Shown here in pieces: positions 7,736 through 14,872 of a stretch of DNA of 20,501 nt. Made by a program: the position numbers and the translations under genes. Below the pieces are notes generated by a model, which ran no database searches, had not been told where the DNA came from, and was given only the letters and a program-made list of their open reading frames with translations. This stretch comes from an uncultured Acidaminococcus sp. GTDB lineage: Bacteria > Bacillota > Negativicutes > Acidaminococcales > Acidaminococcaceae. How positions within the stretch are numbered: position 1 is the stretch's first letter; every line of letters begins with the position of its first letter. The stretch spans positions 1 to 20,501 of the forward strand of contig CAJMHI010000034.1 in assembly GCA_905213155.1 (NCBI GenBank), given 5' to 3'.

Positions 7736-8944
7736 TTATCCTTTCTCAATGGTGCGTACCGACGAGGTCAAGGACCCTTTTGCAAAATGTGTTCGAACCA
7801 GTTCGCCTGCCAGGCAGGCTTCTGGGGATGTAAGCAGCTTACCGTCCAACGTTTCGGTTAATGTATAGCCCCGCTGCAACACGCCGTAAGGATCCAAAGC
7901 GGACAAGCGTGCTGTCAAAAGTGCCAGTGCCTGGGATTTCTCTTTCTTATAGTGTTCCCAGCTGTTTTTTAATCTTTCACTAGAGCGATCCAGTTCCATC
8001 TCGGGGCCTTCCCATAACCGCTCCGGATGGGTCAACGCCCAGTAAGAGGAAAGGTGTTCCAGCTTTGTCTGAGAGTTTACCAGGCTTGTCTCCATAGTGC
8101 GGAGCAAGCGCCGGCTAAATTCTATCACTTTTTCCCGGTCACCTGTACGCTCTGGTACGGCAAGTTCCGCTGCCGCTGATGGTGTGGGAGCCCGCAAATC
8201 TGCGGCAAAATCACTTAAGGTAAAGTCCACTTCGTGACCTACTGCACTAATCACAGGAATTTGCGAGGCAGCAATGGCACGTACTACCCCTTCATCATTA
8301 AAGGCCCACAGATCTTCCATACTACCCCCGCCTCGGCCTACAATAAGCACATCACATAAGGCATGGCGGTTCATGAACTGGATACCGTGAATGATCTCCC
8401 GGGGCGCATCCGTACCCTGGACTTTGACCGGGTAAAGACGCAATGCCACTCCGGGATCCCGTCGCCCGCTGACATTGATAATATCCCGTACCGCAGCGCC
8501 TGCTGAGCTTGTAACAATCCCTACTACTCTGGGACGAGCGGGGATTGGCCGTTTCTTTTCCGGATCAAACAAACCTTCGGCCTGCAATTTTTGCTTTAAG
8601 GCTTCAAAGGCCACCATCAGATTACCGGCACCCAACGGCATCAGCATATCTACGTAAAACTGATAAGCGCCATCCCGTTCGTACACGTCAATCCGTCCAA
8701 TACCCAGTACCTGATCGCCATTTTTAGGAAGTGTCTTCAGCCGTCTGGCATTGCCAGCAAAAAGTACCGCTTTTAATATGGTATTGCCGTCTTTTAAATA
8801 AAAATAGCAATGCCCGGAGGGATATTGCTTAAAATTAGAGATTTCTCCCTGGATCTGCAGATTGGCAAAGGCTGGCTCACTGTGAAACAGCTGTTTCGCC
8901 ATGCGGTTGATTTCCGATACAGTATATACTTTCCCTACAATCAT
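7736..8944 (-). CDS. xseA: exodeoxyribonuclease VII large subunit
   Basis: XseA is the catalytic subunit of exonuclease VII, which cuts single-stranded DNA from either end to short oligonucleotides in repair and recombination. The 402-residue protein has an N-terminal OB fold for DNA binding (about 1-100, beginning YTVSEINRMAK and including EISNFKQYPSGHCYF). The catalytic domain contains TSSAGAAVRDI (145-155), GRGGGSMEDLWAFN (203-216) and the AVGHEVDFTLSDFAADLRAP block (234-253). A coiled-coil C-terminal part, where XseB binds, follows. It is somewhat shorter than the E. coli protein, as in many Firmicutes. The start overlaps the stop of the TsaD-like gene by 4 bp and has GAGGA 7 bases upstream. 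Confidence 0.97.
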   Translation of the reverse strand: MIVGKVYTVSEINRMAKQLFHSEPAFANLQIQGEISNFKQYPSGHCYFYLKDGNTILKAVLFAGNARRLKTLPKNGDQVLGIGRIDVYERDGAYQFYVDMLMPLGAGNLMVAFEALKQKLQAEGLFDPEKKRPIPARPRVVGIVTSSAGAAVRDIINVSGRRDPGVALRLYPVKVQGTDAPREIIHGIQFMNRHALCDVLIVGRGGGSMEDLWAFNDEGVVRAIAASQIPVISAVGHEVDFTLSDFAADLRAPTPSAAAELAVPERTGDREKVIEFSRRLLRTMETSLVNSQTKLEHLSSYWALTHPERLWEGPEMELDRSSERLKNSWEHYKKEKSQALALLTARLSALDPYGVLQRGYTLTETLDGKLLTSPEACLAGELVRTHFAKGSLTSSVRTIEKG

Positions 8945-9900
8945 AGGAAATTCCTCACTTTTTGTACTCCCAGCCAGGCGTTACCAATCGCCCCATCCAC
9001 ACTGCACGAAGGCGCTCCGGCCCAAACTTTGACATGCATTGTTGCCAAGTGTGCCTGCAAGAGCCTCCGAATTTCTTTATTAGCACTGACACCGCCACAC
9101 AAATAAACATTCTGGATAGACTTTTTTTTACACAAATGTAGCAGGACATTTGCTAGTCCCTGGGCGATACACTGTTCTGTCCCCAGGGCAACGGCTGCAG
9201 GATCCGCGCCTTGCTGGATCGCACGCAGGGCCGCACTGCAAGGTCCGGATAAGCTCATTTGATTTTGCTCTGTCCAGACTTTAAAAGGAATGGGTTTCGT
9301 TGCTTTTTGTGCCAGCATTTCCAATTGGGAGCCTGTGGGAAAAGAAAGCCCCAGGGCTACCCCTACCCTGTCAATAAATTGCCCCGCATGTAGGTCTATA
9401 CTGGTTCCTAGCGGTGTGAAAGAAACCCCCAGGGGATTTTCTATTTCTTTCTTGCAGAGTAAAAAATCCGTGGTTCCCCCGGAAATATGCACCAGTAAAA
9501 AACGATCCGTTAATTTTTGCTCCAGAGACCAAAGCACGGCATACAAATGATTGTGCTGATGTGTGGAATCTATGCGGGGGATCTGGAGCACTTTAGCCAG
9601 GCTCCGCCCCAAGCCCAGCCCTGGCAGAAATGCTGGCATATAGGAATCGTCCCGGGGGCGGGGACGCTCACTGACACAAATCGCCTCTAATTTCACGTCA
9701 TGCAGTGGCAATTGTTCTACTAGCTCCGGAAGGTTCCTGGTGTGCTGGTACACCATTTCCGACTGGGAAAGGCCTCTATGCCCTGGTTTCACCGTAAGGA
9801 CTTTTCTGAGGTCTGCCAAAAGGGTTCCCGTCTCCCACATCAATGCCAGGCTGGTAGTATAGCAGCTGGTATCGATGCCCAAAACAGCCTTTTCAGGCAT
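8941..9900 (-). CDS. TsaD/Kae1-like paralogue (M22 'glycoprotease' family), function unknown
   Basis: The 319-residue protein has the ASKHA ATPase fold of TsaD, the enzyme that adds the threonylcarbamoyl group in tRNA t6A synthesis. It is divergent throughout. Seen in order: phosphate-1 motif GIDTSCYTTS (8-17), the metal-binding HxxxH as HQHNH (114-118), SGGTTDFLL (140-148, SGGHT in TsaD), DLHAGQFIDRVG (169-180), CGGVSANKEIRRLL (268-281) and Asp302 in CSVDGA. The two His and the Asp match the three metal ligands of TsaD, so metal and ATP binding are probably kept. True TsaD is expected elsewhere in the genome. Related genes lie between nusB and xseA in other Firmicutes. The start overlaps nusB by 8 bp. 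The substrate is unknown. Confidence 0.8.
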   Translation of the reverse strand: MPEKAVLGIDTSCYTTSLALMWETGTLLADLRKVLTVKPGHRGLSQSEMVYQHTRNLPELVEQLPLHDVKLEAICVSERPRPRDDSYMPAFLPGLGLGRSLAKVLQIPRIDSTHQHNHLYAVLWSLEQKLTDRFLLVHISGGTTDFLLCKKEIENPLGVSFTPLGTSIDLHAGQFIDRVGVALGLSFPTGSQLEMLAQKATKPIPFKVWTEQNQMSLSGPCSAALRAIQQGADPAAVALGTEQCIAQGLANVLLHLCKKKSIQNVYLCGGVSANKEIRRLLQAHLATMHVKVWAGAPSCSVDGAIGNAWLGVQKVRNFL

Positions 9901-10309
9901 GTTTTTTCACCAGCGTACCCAATAACCCATTAATAAATACAGGAGAATGATCTTCTCCATACGTTTTGGCCAGCTCTACTGCTTCATTGATTGCTACAGC
10001 AGGAGGAATTTTCTCCTCCCCGTAAAACATTTCGTAGGCCGCCATCCTGAGCAGGTTGCGGTCAATTCCCCCCATCCGTTCCATTTTCCAATCCGGATTC
10101 AAGGTATTCATTTCTGCATCAATCGCTTCCAGATTATTCCGCACACCGGTTACTACCTGCAAGGCATAGTGCAGATCTTTTTTTGTCGCTTTTGGGAGAT
10201 CGCTCTCCCCAGCCATAAAATCCACCGTGTCTACCAGGTCCTGCGACTCATTAAAATCCAGGGCAAACAAGCTGCGCAAGGCCACAGTCCTAGCTTCTCT
10301 TCTGCTCAT
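9893..10309 (-). CDS. nusB: transcription antitermination factor NusB
   Basis: NusB binds boxA RNA together with NusE (ribosomal protein S10) and keeps RNA polymerase elongating through rRNA operons. The 138-residue all-helical protein shows the basic N-terminal helix SRREARTVALRSLFALDF and the C-terminal signature PPAVAINEAVELAKTYG followed by FINGLLGTLVKK. The length is normal. The ATG has AAAGGAG about 10 bases upstream and lies 30 bp after the DUF2273 stop. The end overlaps the start of the TsaD-like gene by 8 bp. Its position after the Gls24/AmaP module recurs in Clostridia and Negativicutes. Confidence 0.95.
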   Translation of the reverse strand: MSRREARTVALRSLFALDFNESQDLVDTVDFMAGESDLPKATKKDLHYALQVVTGVRNNLEAIDAEMNTLNPDWKMERMGGIDRNLLRMAAYEMFYGEEKIPPAVAINEAVELAKTYGEDHSPVFINGLLGTLVKKHA

Positions 10310-10339
10310 ACTATTTAAGGCTCCTTTACTTGGATAAAA

Positions 10340-10564
10340 TTATTTGTGATACGGGGGCAGCCAGTTATCCAACAGATCCACAAGATCTTCCCCTTCGTCC
10401 ATTTTGTTCCCGATATAAAATCCCAGACCGATACATAAAAGCAAAAATACAGCCCGAAAAAATCCTAAAAGCAAAAACAAGATCCCTACCAAGAGCCCGG
10501 CAGTAGCGCAGATGACCCGCCACCGGCTCGTTGCAAACAGTTTGCGTAAAATTTCCTGCCACAT
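10340..10564 (-). CDS. DUF2273 small membrane protein
   Basis: This 74-residue protein has two close hydrophobic segments (about 16-34 and 36-52), a basic start (RKLF, SRWR) and an acidic, soluble tail ending NWLPPYHK. This is the pattern of the DUF2273 family, whose genes nearly always sit with Asp23/Gls24 and AmaP genes. The biochemical role is unknown. The context suggests it belongs to the membrane-anchored envelope-stress complex. The ATG lies 14 bp after the amaP stop with a GAGGGG-like site upstream. A longer reading frame at 10365-10619 overlaps it in another frame and looks like a shadow. Confidence 0.88.
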   Translation of the reverse strand: MWQEILRKLFATSRWRVICATAGLLVGILFLLLGFFRAVFLLLCIGLGFYIGNKMDEGEDLVDLLDNWLPPYHK

Positions 10565-10578
10565 GGCGATACACCCCT

Positions 10579-11100
10579 CTACTCCTTGGCTTTGATGTGC
10601 TTAAAGAACACATCCACATCTGCCACTTCTACACCAATGACATTGCGAATGTTCTTTTTTACTGTACGCTTGACTTCATCCGTGGTATCCGGGATATTGA
10701 TTCCCGGTTCAATGGAAGCATTGATGCGAACCATCAATTGGTTGTTTTTCAGCAGTTTTACCCGTACCTTGGAACCAAAAACTCCATACACATCATTGGT
10801 AAACCCGGCCACATAATCTTCCATGGCGCCTTGGCTCACGTGGATCTTGCCATCGGGGCCATTGTCAAACGTCAGGTCATTGCTGCCGCCCCGGCTCCAG
10901 CTGGCAACCAAAAGCCGCATGCTCACTAGGAAAACCACGGCTCCTGCTGCCGCATACTCCCAGCGGCCCGGTACTCTTGCTGCAAAATTCATAAGATTCT
11001 CCATGGGGATCCAGTTAAAACTGACGATAATCAGTAGCACACTTGCTACTGCCATAAAACAAGTATACAGTGTTAAAATAATCCGATCAAAAATACTCAT
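10579..11100 (-). CDS. amaP: alkaline shock response membrane anchor protein AmaP
   Basis: AmaP holds Asp23 at the cell membrane in Staphylococcus, and the 173-residue protein here fits that family. It has two membrane segments (about 7-28 and 49-67) and a cytoplasmic C-terminal domain (about 85-173) that resembles the Asp23 fold: strands around KVRVKLLKNNQLMVRINASIE, then helix DTTDEVKRTVKKNIRNVIG and strand VEVADVDVFF. The start overlaps the Asp23 stop by 4 bp (ATGA), so the pair is probably translated together. DUF2273 follows after 14 bp. That the three proteins form one complex is inferred from gene order and the staphylococcal precedent. Confidence 0.88.
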   Translation of the reverse strand: MSIFDRIILTLYTCFMAVASVLLIIVSFNWIPMENLMNFAARVPGRWEYAAAGAVVFLVSMRLLVASWSRGGSNDLTFDNGPDGKIHVSQGAMEDYVAGFTNDVYGVFGSKVRVKLLKNNQLMVRINASIEPGINIPDTTDEVKRTVKKNIRNVIGVEVADVDVFFKHIKAKE

Positions 11101-11669
11101 AGCTTTGCCTCTGTTTCAGACGCCTCCACTGGCTGTACCGCCTCGTCTGGCACCTTTTCTCCCGGTTTAGGCGCTTCCAGTGTACTTTGCTTTGCCGCAT
11201 ACACTGGTTCTTCCTCCCACTTTTTCATTAATTCCTCGGTATCGTCTTTGGCGGTGAGTTCCTTATTTTTTTCTTTCTTGACCCCTTCCACATGGATATC
11301 TACAGCAGTCACTTCAAATCCAGTCATCGCCTCCACGGATTCTTTGACTTTTTCCTGGAGCTTAATCGCCACATCCGGGATATTATATCCGTAGGTGATG
11401 ATCACATGAACTTCCACCCGCACAGAGTGTCCTTCCGTTTCCACTTTTATCCCTTTGGAAAAGTTCTGCTTGCCCAGCATATCCGTCAGGCCTTCCCGGA
11501 TGCCGCCACTCATGGCATAGACGCCATTGACTTCACTGGCAGCCAGCCCGGCTACAATGCTAAGAACTTCGTCGGCGACCTTGATATCACCCATCTCATC
11601 CCGACCAGCATCCTGTTCCACAGGATGTTCAGATTCTATCTTTTCCAGGTTGTCTTTATCTTCTTTCAT
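11097..11669 (-). CDS. Asp23/Gls24 family envelope stress response protein
   Basis: The 190-residue protein carries an Asp23/Gls24 domain at about 28-130, recognisable by IKVADEVLSIVAGLAASEVNGVY, a GxxxGLTDMLG turn, alternating strands with VEVHVIITYGYNIPDVA and the final VTAVDIHVEGV. It is flanked by charged tails, with an acidic, Pro- and Glu-rich C-terminus of about 55 residues that is longer than in classical members. In staphylococci Asp23 coats the membrane through AmaP and answers cell-wall stress. The ATG at 11669 has a strong AAGGAG 7 bases upstream; an earlier TTG at 11690 has nothing comparable and is rejected. It is the first gene of the long cluster and has the promoter at 11713-11721 ahead of it. 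Confidence 0.9.
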   Translation of the reverse strand: MKEDKDNLEKIESEHPVEQDAGRDEMGDIKVADEVLSIVAGLAASEVNGVYAMSGGIREGLTDMLGKQNFSKGIKVETEGHSVRVEVHVIITYGYNIPDVAIKLQEKVKESVEAMTGFEVTAVDIHVEGVKKEKNKELTAKDDTEELMKKWEEEPVYAAKQSTLEAPKPGEKVPDEAVQPVEASETEAKL

Positions 11670-11712
11670 GGACGGTCTCCTTAGTCGCAAATTTATACAT
11701 TTTTACTCTCTT

Positions 11713-11721
11713 ATTGTACCA
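11713..11721 (-). promoter_or_regulatory. extended -10 promoter of the asp23–recN cluster
   Basis: On the minus strand TGGTACAAT is an extended -10 that would start transcription near 11706, about 37 bases before the Asp23 ATG. No good -35 is seen at the right distance, which fits an extended -10 promoter. It is the only promoter recognised upstream of the 14-gene run, but internal promoters cannot be excluded. Confidence 0.5.
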
Positions 11722-11775
11722 CAGATGACGGTAAACGAATAGTAGCAAGTGATTTCGTTGACGGCATCGTTAAAT

Positions 11776-11823
11776 GAAAAAGCAAATGCAACTTATTCGA
11801 AGTCTGGTGGCGTTTACTTTTTC
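11776..11823. terminator. hairpin terminator, probably two-way, after the Y-polymerase unit
   Basis: GAAAAAG (11776-11782) pairs with CTTTTTC (11817-11823). The stem continues through AAA/TTT and GC/GC with a U-G wobble and one mismatch, and ACTT/AAGT pair further in. The arms supply a run of five T on either strand. It lies between the YolD-like gene and the promoter of the Asp23 cluster and would separate them. The stem is AT-rich, so strength is uncertain. Confidence 0.45.
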
Positions 11824-11861
11824 AGGTTATGCTATGATGACCCTACTTGTTTGTTAGCTGG

Positions 11862-12041
11862 CTATAATAGTTGTTCCAGCATTTCCCCGTATCCAGACAA
11901 AGCAGCAAATGGTGCAAATTGCGCAGCTCGCTGGATTCGCTGCATGCGAGGATGTTTTTTAGGTTCTGGATGAGGTAAAAAAAACATGTCTTGATAGCGG
12001 CTTACGCTTTGTGTCCTCCTACCTGCTGATTGCGTTGCCAT
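11862..12041 (-). CDS. YolD-like small protein, partner of the Y-family polymerase
   Basis: This short gene overlaps the last 40 bases of the polymerase gene in another frame. It encodes 59 residues with the core HPRMQRIQRAAQFAPFAALS (30-49), preceded by SRYQDMFFLPHPEPKK. The pattern of an LPHP/H segment followed by RM...RAAQFAPFAALTGY is characteristic of YolD-like proteins, whose genes neighbour UvrX/YqjW-type Y-family polymerases in Firmicutes. The ATG at 12041 has AAAGGGGG 7 bases upstream. A later ATG at 11987 lacks such a site and would remove the RYQDM segment. It ends at a TAG soon after the core, so it is shorter than typical YolD proteins (about 100 residues), and the missing half was not found in other frames downstream. 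Function is unknown; a polymerase accessory role is inferred from context. Confidence 0.8.
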   Translation of the reverse strand: MATQSAGRRTQSVSRYQDMFFLPHPEPKKHPRMQRIQRAAQFAPFAALSGYGEMLEQLL

Positions 12042-13498
12042 GTCATAGCCCCCTTTAAAAAATTACTGCCTTTTAGCAGTGCATTCTTACCATATTTCTC
12101 CTGAATCCATAAAATGGTTTCTTGTAATATTTGTTCCCTCTCCTGTGCCGAAAGCACCATAGGGTTTTCCGTTGCTTCCCCAAAAAGACTTCGTTCTGCG
12201 AGGCTCTGTATTCCCTTACTGCGCCTAGACACATGGTGGGCTGACAGCGTAATGCGGCGCACCAGGAGATGAGGATTGACAATCCGGTCATACAGCTGCA
12301 TAGTTTTTCTTAGCAAAAGCTGTCGTGATGCAGTGCCTTCACCCTCACACCGCCAGGATCCATGAGCGGCACGGGGAAATATGCGGCCATGAAGGTCTTT
12401 TTCTACCGGACCAGAATAGGACTGTCTTCTGTCAGGATCTTCCAGGTTACAGCGATCATACCCTAGTTCCAAAGTCAACTGTTTGGTGACAAGCCTTTTT
12501 TTTACTAAATCCAGAACTAATAAATCCGCCATTTCCCACACCAAAAGTCTCGTCCTTAGTGCATCACAAGGCTGCGCCAATACCTGCCCGGTACTCAAGC
12601 CGTTTTCCTTGGAGCGATAGGCTTTAATATCCCGCATCAGGCAAGGTTCCCAGCCCCAGGCATGGTCAATCAATAGTTCTGCATTGATCCCGAACAAAGA
12701 ATATAACAGATCCGGATTCACTAGAGACATACGGGCCACATCCCCCATTGTGTACATCCCATGACGCTGCAAGGAGCAGGTAATACCGCTACCAATCCGC
12801 CAAAAATCTGTCAGGGGTTGATGGTCCCATAATTTTTTTCGGTAAGCCTCTTCTGTCAATGCGGCGATCCGTACCCCGTCCTGATCAGGCGGCAGATGTT
12901 TTGCAATTATATCCATGGCGATCTTGCACAAATACAGGTTACTCCCGATCCCAGCTGTTGCCGTAATACCTGTCTTTGCCAGGACTTCCCCTACCATATT
13001 TCTCACCAGTGTATGCGGCGTCATCCCGTAAAGCTGTAAATAGGGCGTCAGATCCATCATCACTTCATCTACAGAATACACATGCAAGTCTTCCGGTGCT
13101 ATATACTTGCGATAGAGTGACACAATCTTGGCGCTGGTTTCCATATAGTGGCGCATGTGCGGTGTTGCGGCGATATACTTCAAGGCCCAATCGGGATGCC
13201 TAGAAAGTGCACTAGCCAAAAAAGAAGAGCCAGAGAATTCTCTGCCGCAATTACCCGTTCGTCGCAAGGCATTGATCTCTTCAACTTTTTGTACGACTTC
13301 AAATAAACGAGGCCGTCCCGGCACACCCCATGCCTTTAAAGCAGGCGAAACTGCCAGACAAATAGTCCGGTCACTGCGGCTGGTATCGGCAACCACTAAA
13401 CAGGTATCCAAGGGGTCCAGTCCCCGATCCATACATTCCACAGAAGCATAAAAGGATTTCAAATCAATTGCTGCATAGACTCTTTTCTTTTCTATCAT
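12002..13498 (-). CDS. Y-family DNA polymerase (UmuC/UvrX-like), translesion synthesis
   Basis: The 498-residue protein is a translesion polymerase of the Firmicutes UvrX/YqjW group, longer than Pol IV. The N-terminal catalytic part shows AAIDLKSFYASVE (9-21) with metal-binding Asp12, the YSVDEVMMD motif (141-149) with Asp144 and Glu145, and a fingers segment SRSDRTICLAVSPALKAWGV (40-59). A helix-hairpin-helix thumb (about 225-275) and little-finger domain follow. Near the C-terminus AERSLFG (about 434-440) could be a sliding-clamp contact, though this is tentative. The ATG at 13498 has GAGG 5 bases upstream. LexA-like boxes and a promoter lie ahead of it, so SOS control is likely. The YolD-like gene overlaps its end. 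Confidence 0.92.
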   Translation of the reverse strand: MIEKKRVYAAIDLKSFYASVECMDRGLDPLDTCLVVADTSRSDRTICLAVSPALKAWGVPGRPRLFEVVQKVEEINALRRTGNCGREFSGSSFLASALSRHPDWALKYIAATPHMRHYMETSAKIVSLYRKYIAPEDLHVYSVDEVMMDLTPYLQLYGMTPHTLVRNMVGEVLAKTGITATAGIGSNLYLCKIAMDIIAKHLPPDQDGVRIAALTEEAYRKKLWDHQPLTDFWRIGSGITCSLQRHGMYTMGDVARMSLVNPDLLYSLFGINAELLIDHAWGWEPCLMRDIKAYRSKENGLSTGQVLAQPCDALRTRLLVWEMADLLVLDLVKKRLVTKQLTLELGYDRCNLEDPDRRQSYSGPVEKDLHGRIFPRAAHGSWRCEGEGTASRQLLLRKTMQLYDRIVNPHLLVRRITLSAHHVSRRSKGIQSLAERSLFGEATENPMVLSAQEREQILQETILWIQEKYGKNALLKGSNFLKGAMTWQRNQQVGGHKA

Positions 13499-13514
13499 AG
13501 CTGCCTCGATTAAT

Positions 13515-13526
13515 AAACTTTTGTTC
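13515..13526 (-). promoter_or_regulatory. LexA-box-like operator at the polymerase promoter
   Basis: On the minus strand the sequence reads CGAACAAAAGTTTA, close to the Firmicutes SOS box CGAACATATGTTCG, with the GAAC half intact and GTTT in place of GTTC. It covers about +3 to +14 of the predicted transcript, a position where a repressor would block RNA polymerase. The gene downstream is a translesion polymerase, a class usually under LexA control. Confidence 0.55.
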
Positions 13527-13535
13527 GTTAAAATT

Positions 13536-13564
13536 ATTTTAGCATCTTACTATTTATTTTACAA
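13536..13564 (-). promoter_or_regulatory. sigma-A-type promoter of the Y-family polymerase
   Basis: On the minus strand TTGTAA (13559-13564) and TAAAAT (13536-13541) are spaced by exactly 17 bp, each close to the -35 and -10 consensus. The start would fall near 13529, about 31 bases before the ATG and next to the LexA-like box. Confidence 0.55.
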
Positions 13565-13572
13565 CGGTTTTT

Positions 13573-13584
13573 AAACATTTGTTT
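13573..13584 (-). promoter_or_regulatory. second, weaker LexA-box-like sequence
   Basis: The minus strand reads CAAACAAATGTTTA, sharing 10 of 14 positions with the SOS consensus and the pattern CxAACAAAxGTTTA with the box at 13515. The two are 58 bp apart, bracketing the promoter. It matches the palindrome less well in its outer bases and could be chance in AT-rich DNA. Confidence 0.3.
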
Positions 13585-13635
13585 GCTTGTGAAGGAATAC
13601 AGATGAGGTGCTTTTTTATATTTGATGAAAATATA

Positions 13636-13682
13636 ACAGTCCCCATTTCTCAGATCTTTTTGATCTGGTAAACGGGGACTGT
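13636..13682. repeat. 47-bp near-perfect palindrome, possible REP-like element
   Basis: ACAGTCCCC (13636-13644) pairs with GGGGACTGT (13674-13682), and CAGATC (13651-13656) with GATCTG (13662-13667) around a loop of five T. The segment between them adds three A-T pairs and a wobble, so only two mismatches interrupt a 21-bp stem. No T-run follows on either strand, so it is not an ordinary terminator. GGGGACTGT/ACAGTCCCC hairpins recur between genes in several Firmicutes as REP-like sequences linked to Y1 transposases; that link is from memory and needs genome comparison. The rest of 13587-13812 shows only AT-rich DNA and a weak 6-bp inverted repeat. Confidence 0.6.
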
Positions 13683-13812
13683 AAAAGGGCTATTTAGGAT
13701 TAAGTGTACAGACGTTTTTTTGAACCCTAAAAATTTACGTCAAAGGGTTGGTATCTGCTTTTATTTTTCTTTTCCTGCTTTATGCAAATATTTAGCGCAT
13801 CCTTTCAATTGT

Positions 13813-14823
13813 TTATTTCCTGTTCCAATCGCTCATCTTGCTGCCCTCTTGTTCGTTATAACCGCGATGCCCGTATACTTTTAATTGGTCTAGGGCCGTT
13901 TCCAGGGCATCAAATTCGGTATCGGTCAGCTCCACATTACAAGCGCCTAAGTTTTCCAAAATCCGCTCTTTATTCTTAGAACCAGGAATGGGCACTACAT
14001 TAGGATATTTGTGCAGCATCCAGGCTAGAGAAATCTGGGCTTTGGTTGCCTGTTTTTCTTCCGCATACTTGCCCAATAAATCCAAGACGGGCTGATTGGC
14101 TTCGATATTTTCTTTCCGCAGCTGAGGGACGAATTTCCGTACATCGTCGCTATTGGAGAAATCGGTCTGCGTGGTTACCTTACCAGACAAGAAGCCGCTG
14201 GCAATAGGCGAAAAAGGTACTAAACCAATAGTATGTTGCAATAGATACGGCTCCACATTGTTTTCCACACCGCGTTCTACCATAGAATAGATGTTTTGCA
14301 CCGCAGATAACGGGGTTATAGTATGGGCCTTATCGATGATTTCAACGGGTACCTGGGATAACCCCCACCCCCGGATCAATTTATCGGAGATGAGTTTTCC
14401 CATAACCTCTGCAACCATTTCCACAGGAATTTCTGGATTTACTCGGTGCAGGTAGTACAAGTCCACATAGTCTGTTTGCAGTCGTTTTATGGAGGTAGCC
14501 AAATGCCTCTGCATGGCACTGTAAATGCCTTCCTTCTTAACCTCTTCTACGCTAAGATGCAGCTTTGTGGCAAGGACAACATTCTCCCGTACGTCTTTTA
14601 GCGCAGTTCCCAGTAGTCTTTCATTGTGTCCCCTGTTTTCCGGCAGCAGATTGGGTCCATAGGCTTCTGCAGTATCAAAGAAAGTGCAGCCATAGTCATA
14701 GCCATCCCGAATAGCTTCTATACTATAGGTTTCATCAGGAATCTGCCCATAGCCATGGGAGAATCCCATGCATCCCATGCCAATCTCGGAGACTTCAATC
14801 GTCCCTAGTTTTCGCTTTTTCAT
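13813..14823 (-). CDS. aldo/keto reductase (long-chain type, YakC/AKR13-like)
   Basis: The 336-residue protein is a TIM-barrel NADPH-dependent oxidoreductase that reduces aldehydes or ketones. The catalytic four are in place: Asp50 and Tyr55 in FFDTAEAYG, Lys87 in LATKLHL, and His126 in YYLHRVNP. The GMGCMGFSHGYGQ stretch (15-27) and the PGSKNKERILENLG segment near the C-terminus, which binds the NADPH phosphate, place it in the group of YakC-like reductases. The substrate is not known. The ATG has GGAGGG 7 bases upstream. It lies 49 bp downstream of the esterase gene and is the last gene of a three-gene unit. No strong terminator follows. Confidence 0.9.
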   Translation of the reverse strand: MKKRKLGTIEVSEIGMGCMGFSHGYGQIPDETYSIEAIRDGYDYGCTFFDTAEAYGPNLLPENRGHNERLLGTALKDVRENVVLATKLHLSVEEVKKEGIYSAMQRHLATSIKRLQTDYVDLYYLHRVNPEIPVEMVAEVMGKLISDKLIRGWGLSQVPVEIIDKAHTITPLSAVQNIYSMVERGVENNVEPYLLQHTIGLVPFSPIASGFLSGKVTTQTDFSNSDDVRKFVPQLRKENIEANQPVLDLLGKYAEEKQATKAQISLAWMLHKYPNVVPIPGSKNKERILENLGACNVELTDTEFDALETALDQLKVYGHRGYNEQEGSKMSDWNRK

Positions 14824-14872
14824 GCCATTTCCCTCCGTACAAATTATATAAGCCCAAATATTTGTTCTAATT

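Noticed and set aside
10365..10619. 84-residue minus-strand ORF overlapping DUF2273 and amaP
   Set aside because: DUF2273 in the other frame has two membrane segments and a family match; this frame is rich in Arg, Cys and Gly without pattern.
11749..11973. 74-residue plus-strand ORF in the intergenic region
   Set aside because: It lies opposite the YolD-like gene and the terminator hairpin, has no ribosome binding site and resembles no family.
13723..13749. AACCCT/AGGGTT inverted repeat as a terminator of the reductase unit
   Set aside because: The stem is only 6 bp with a 15-base loop, and on the relevant strand it is followed by A residues, not T.
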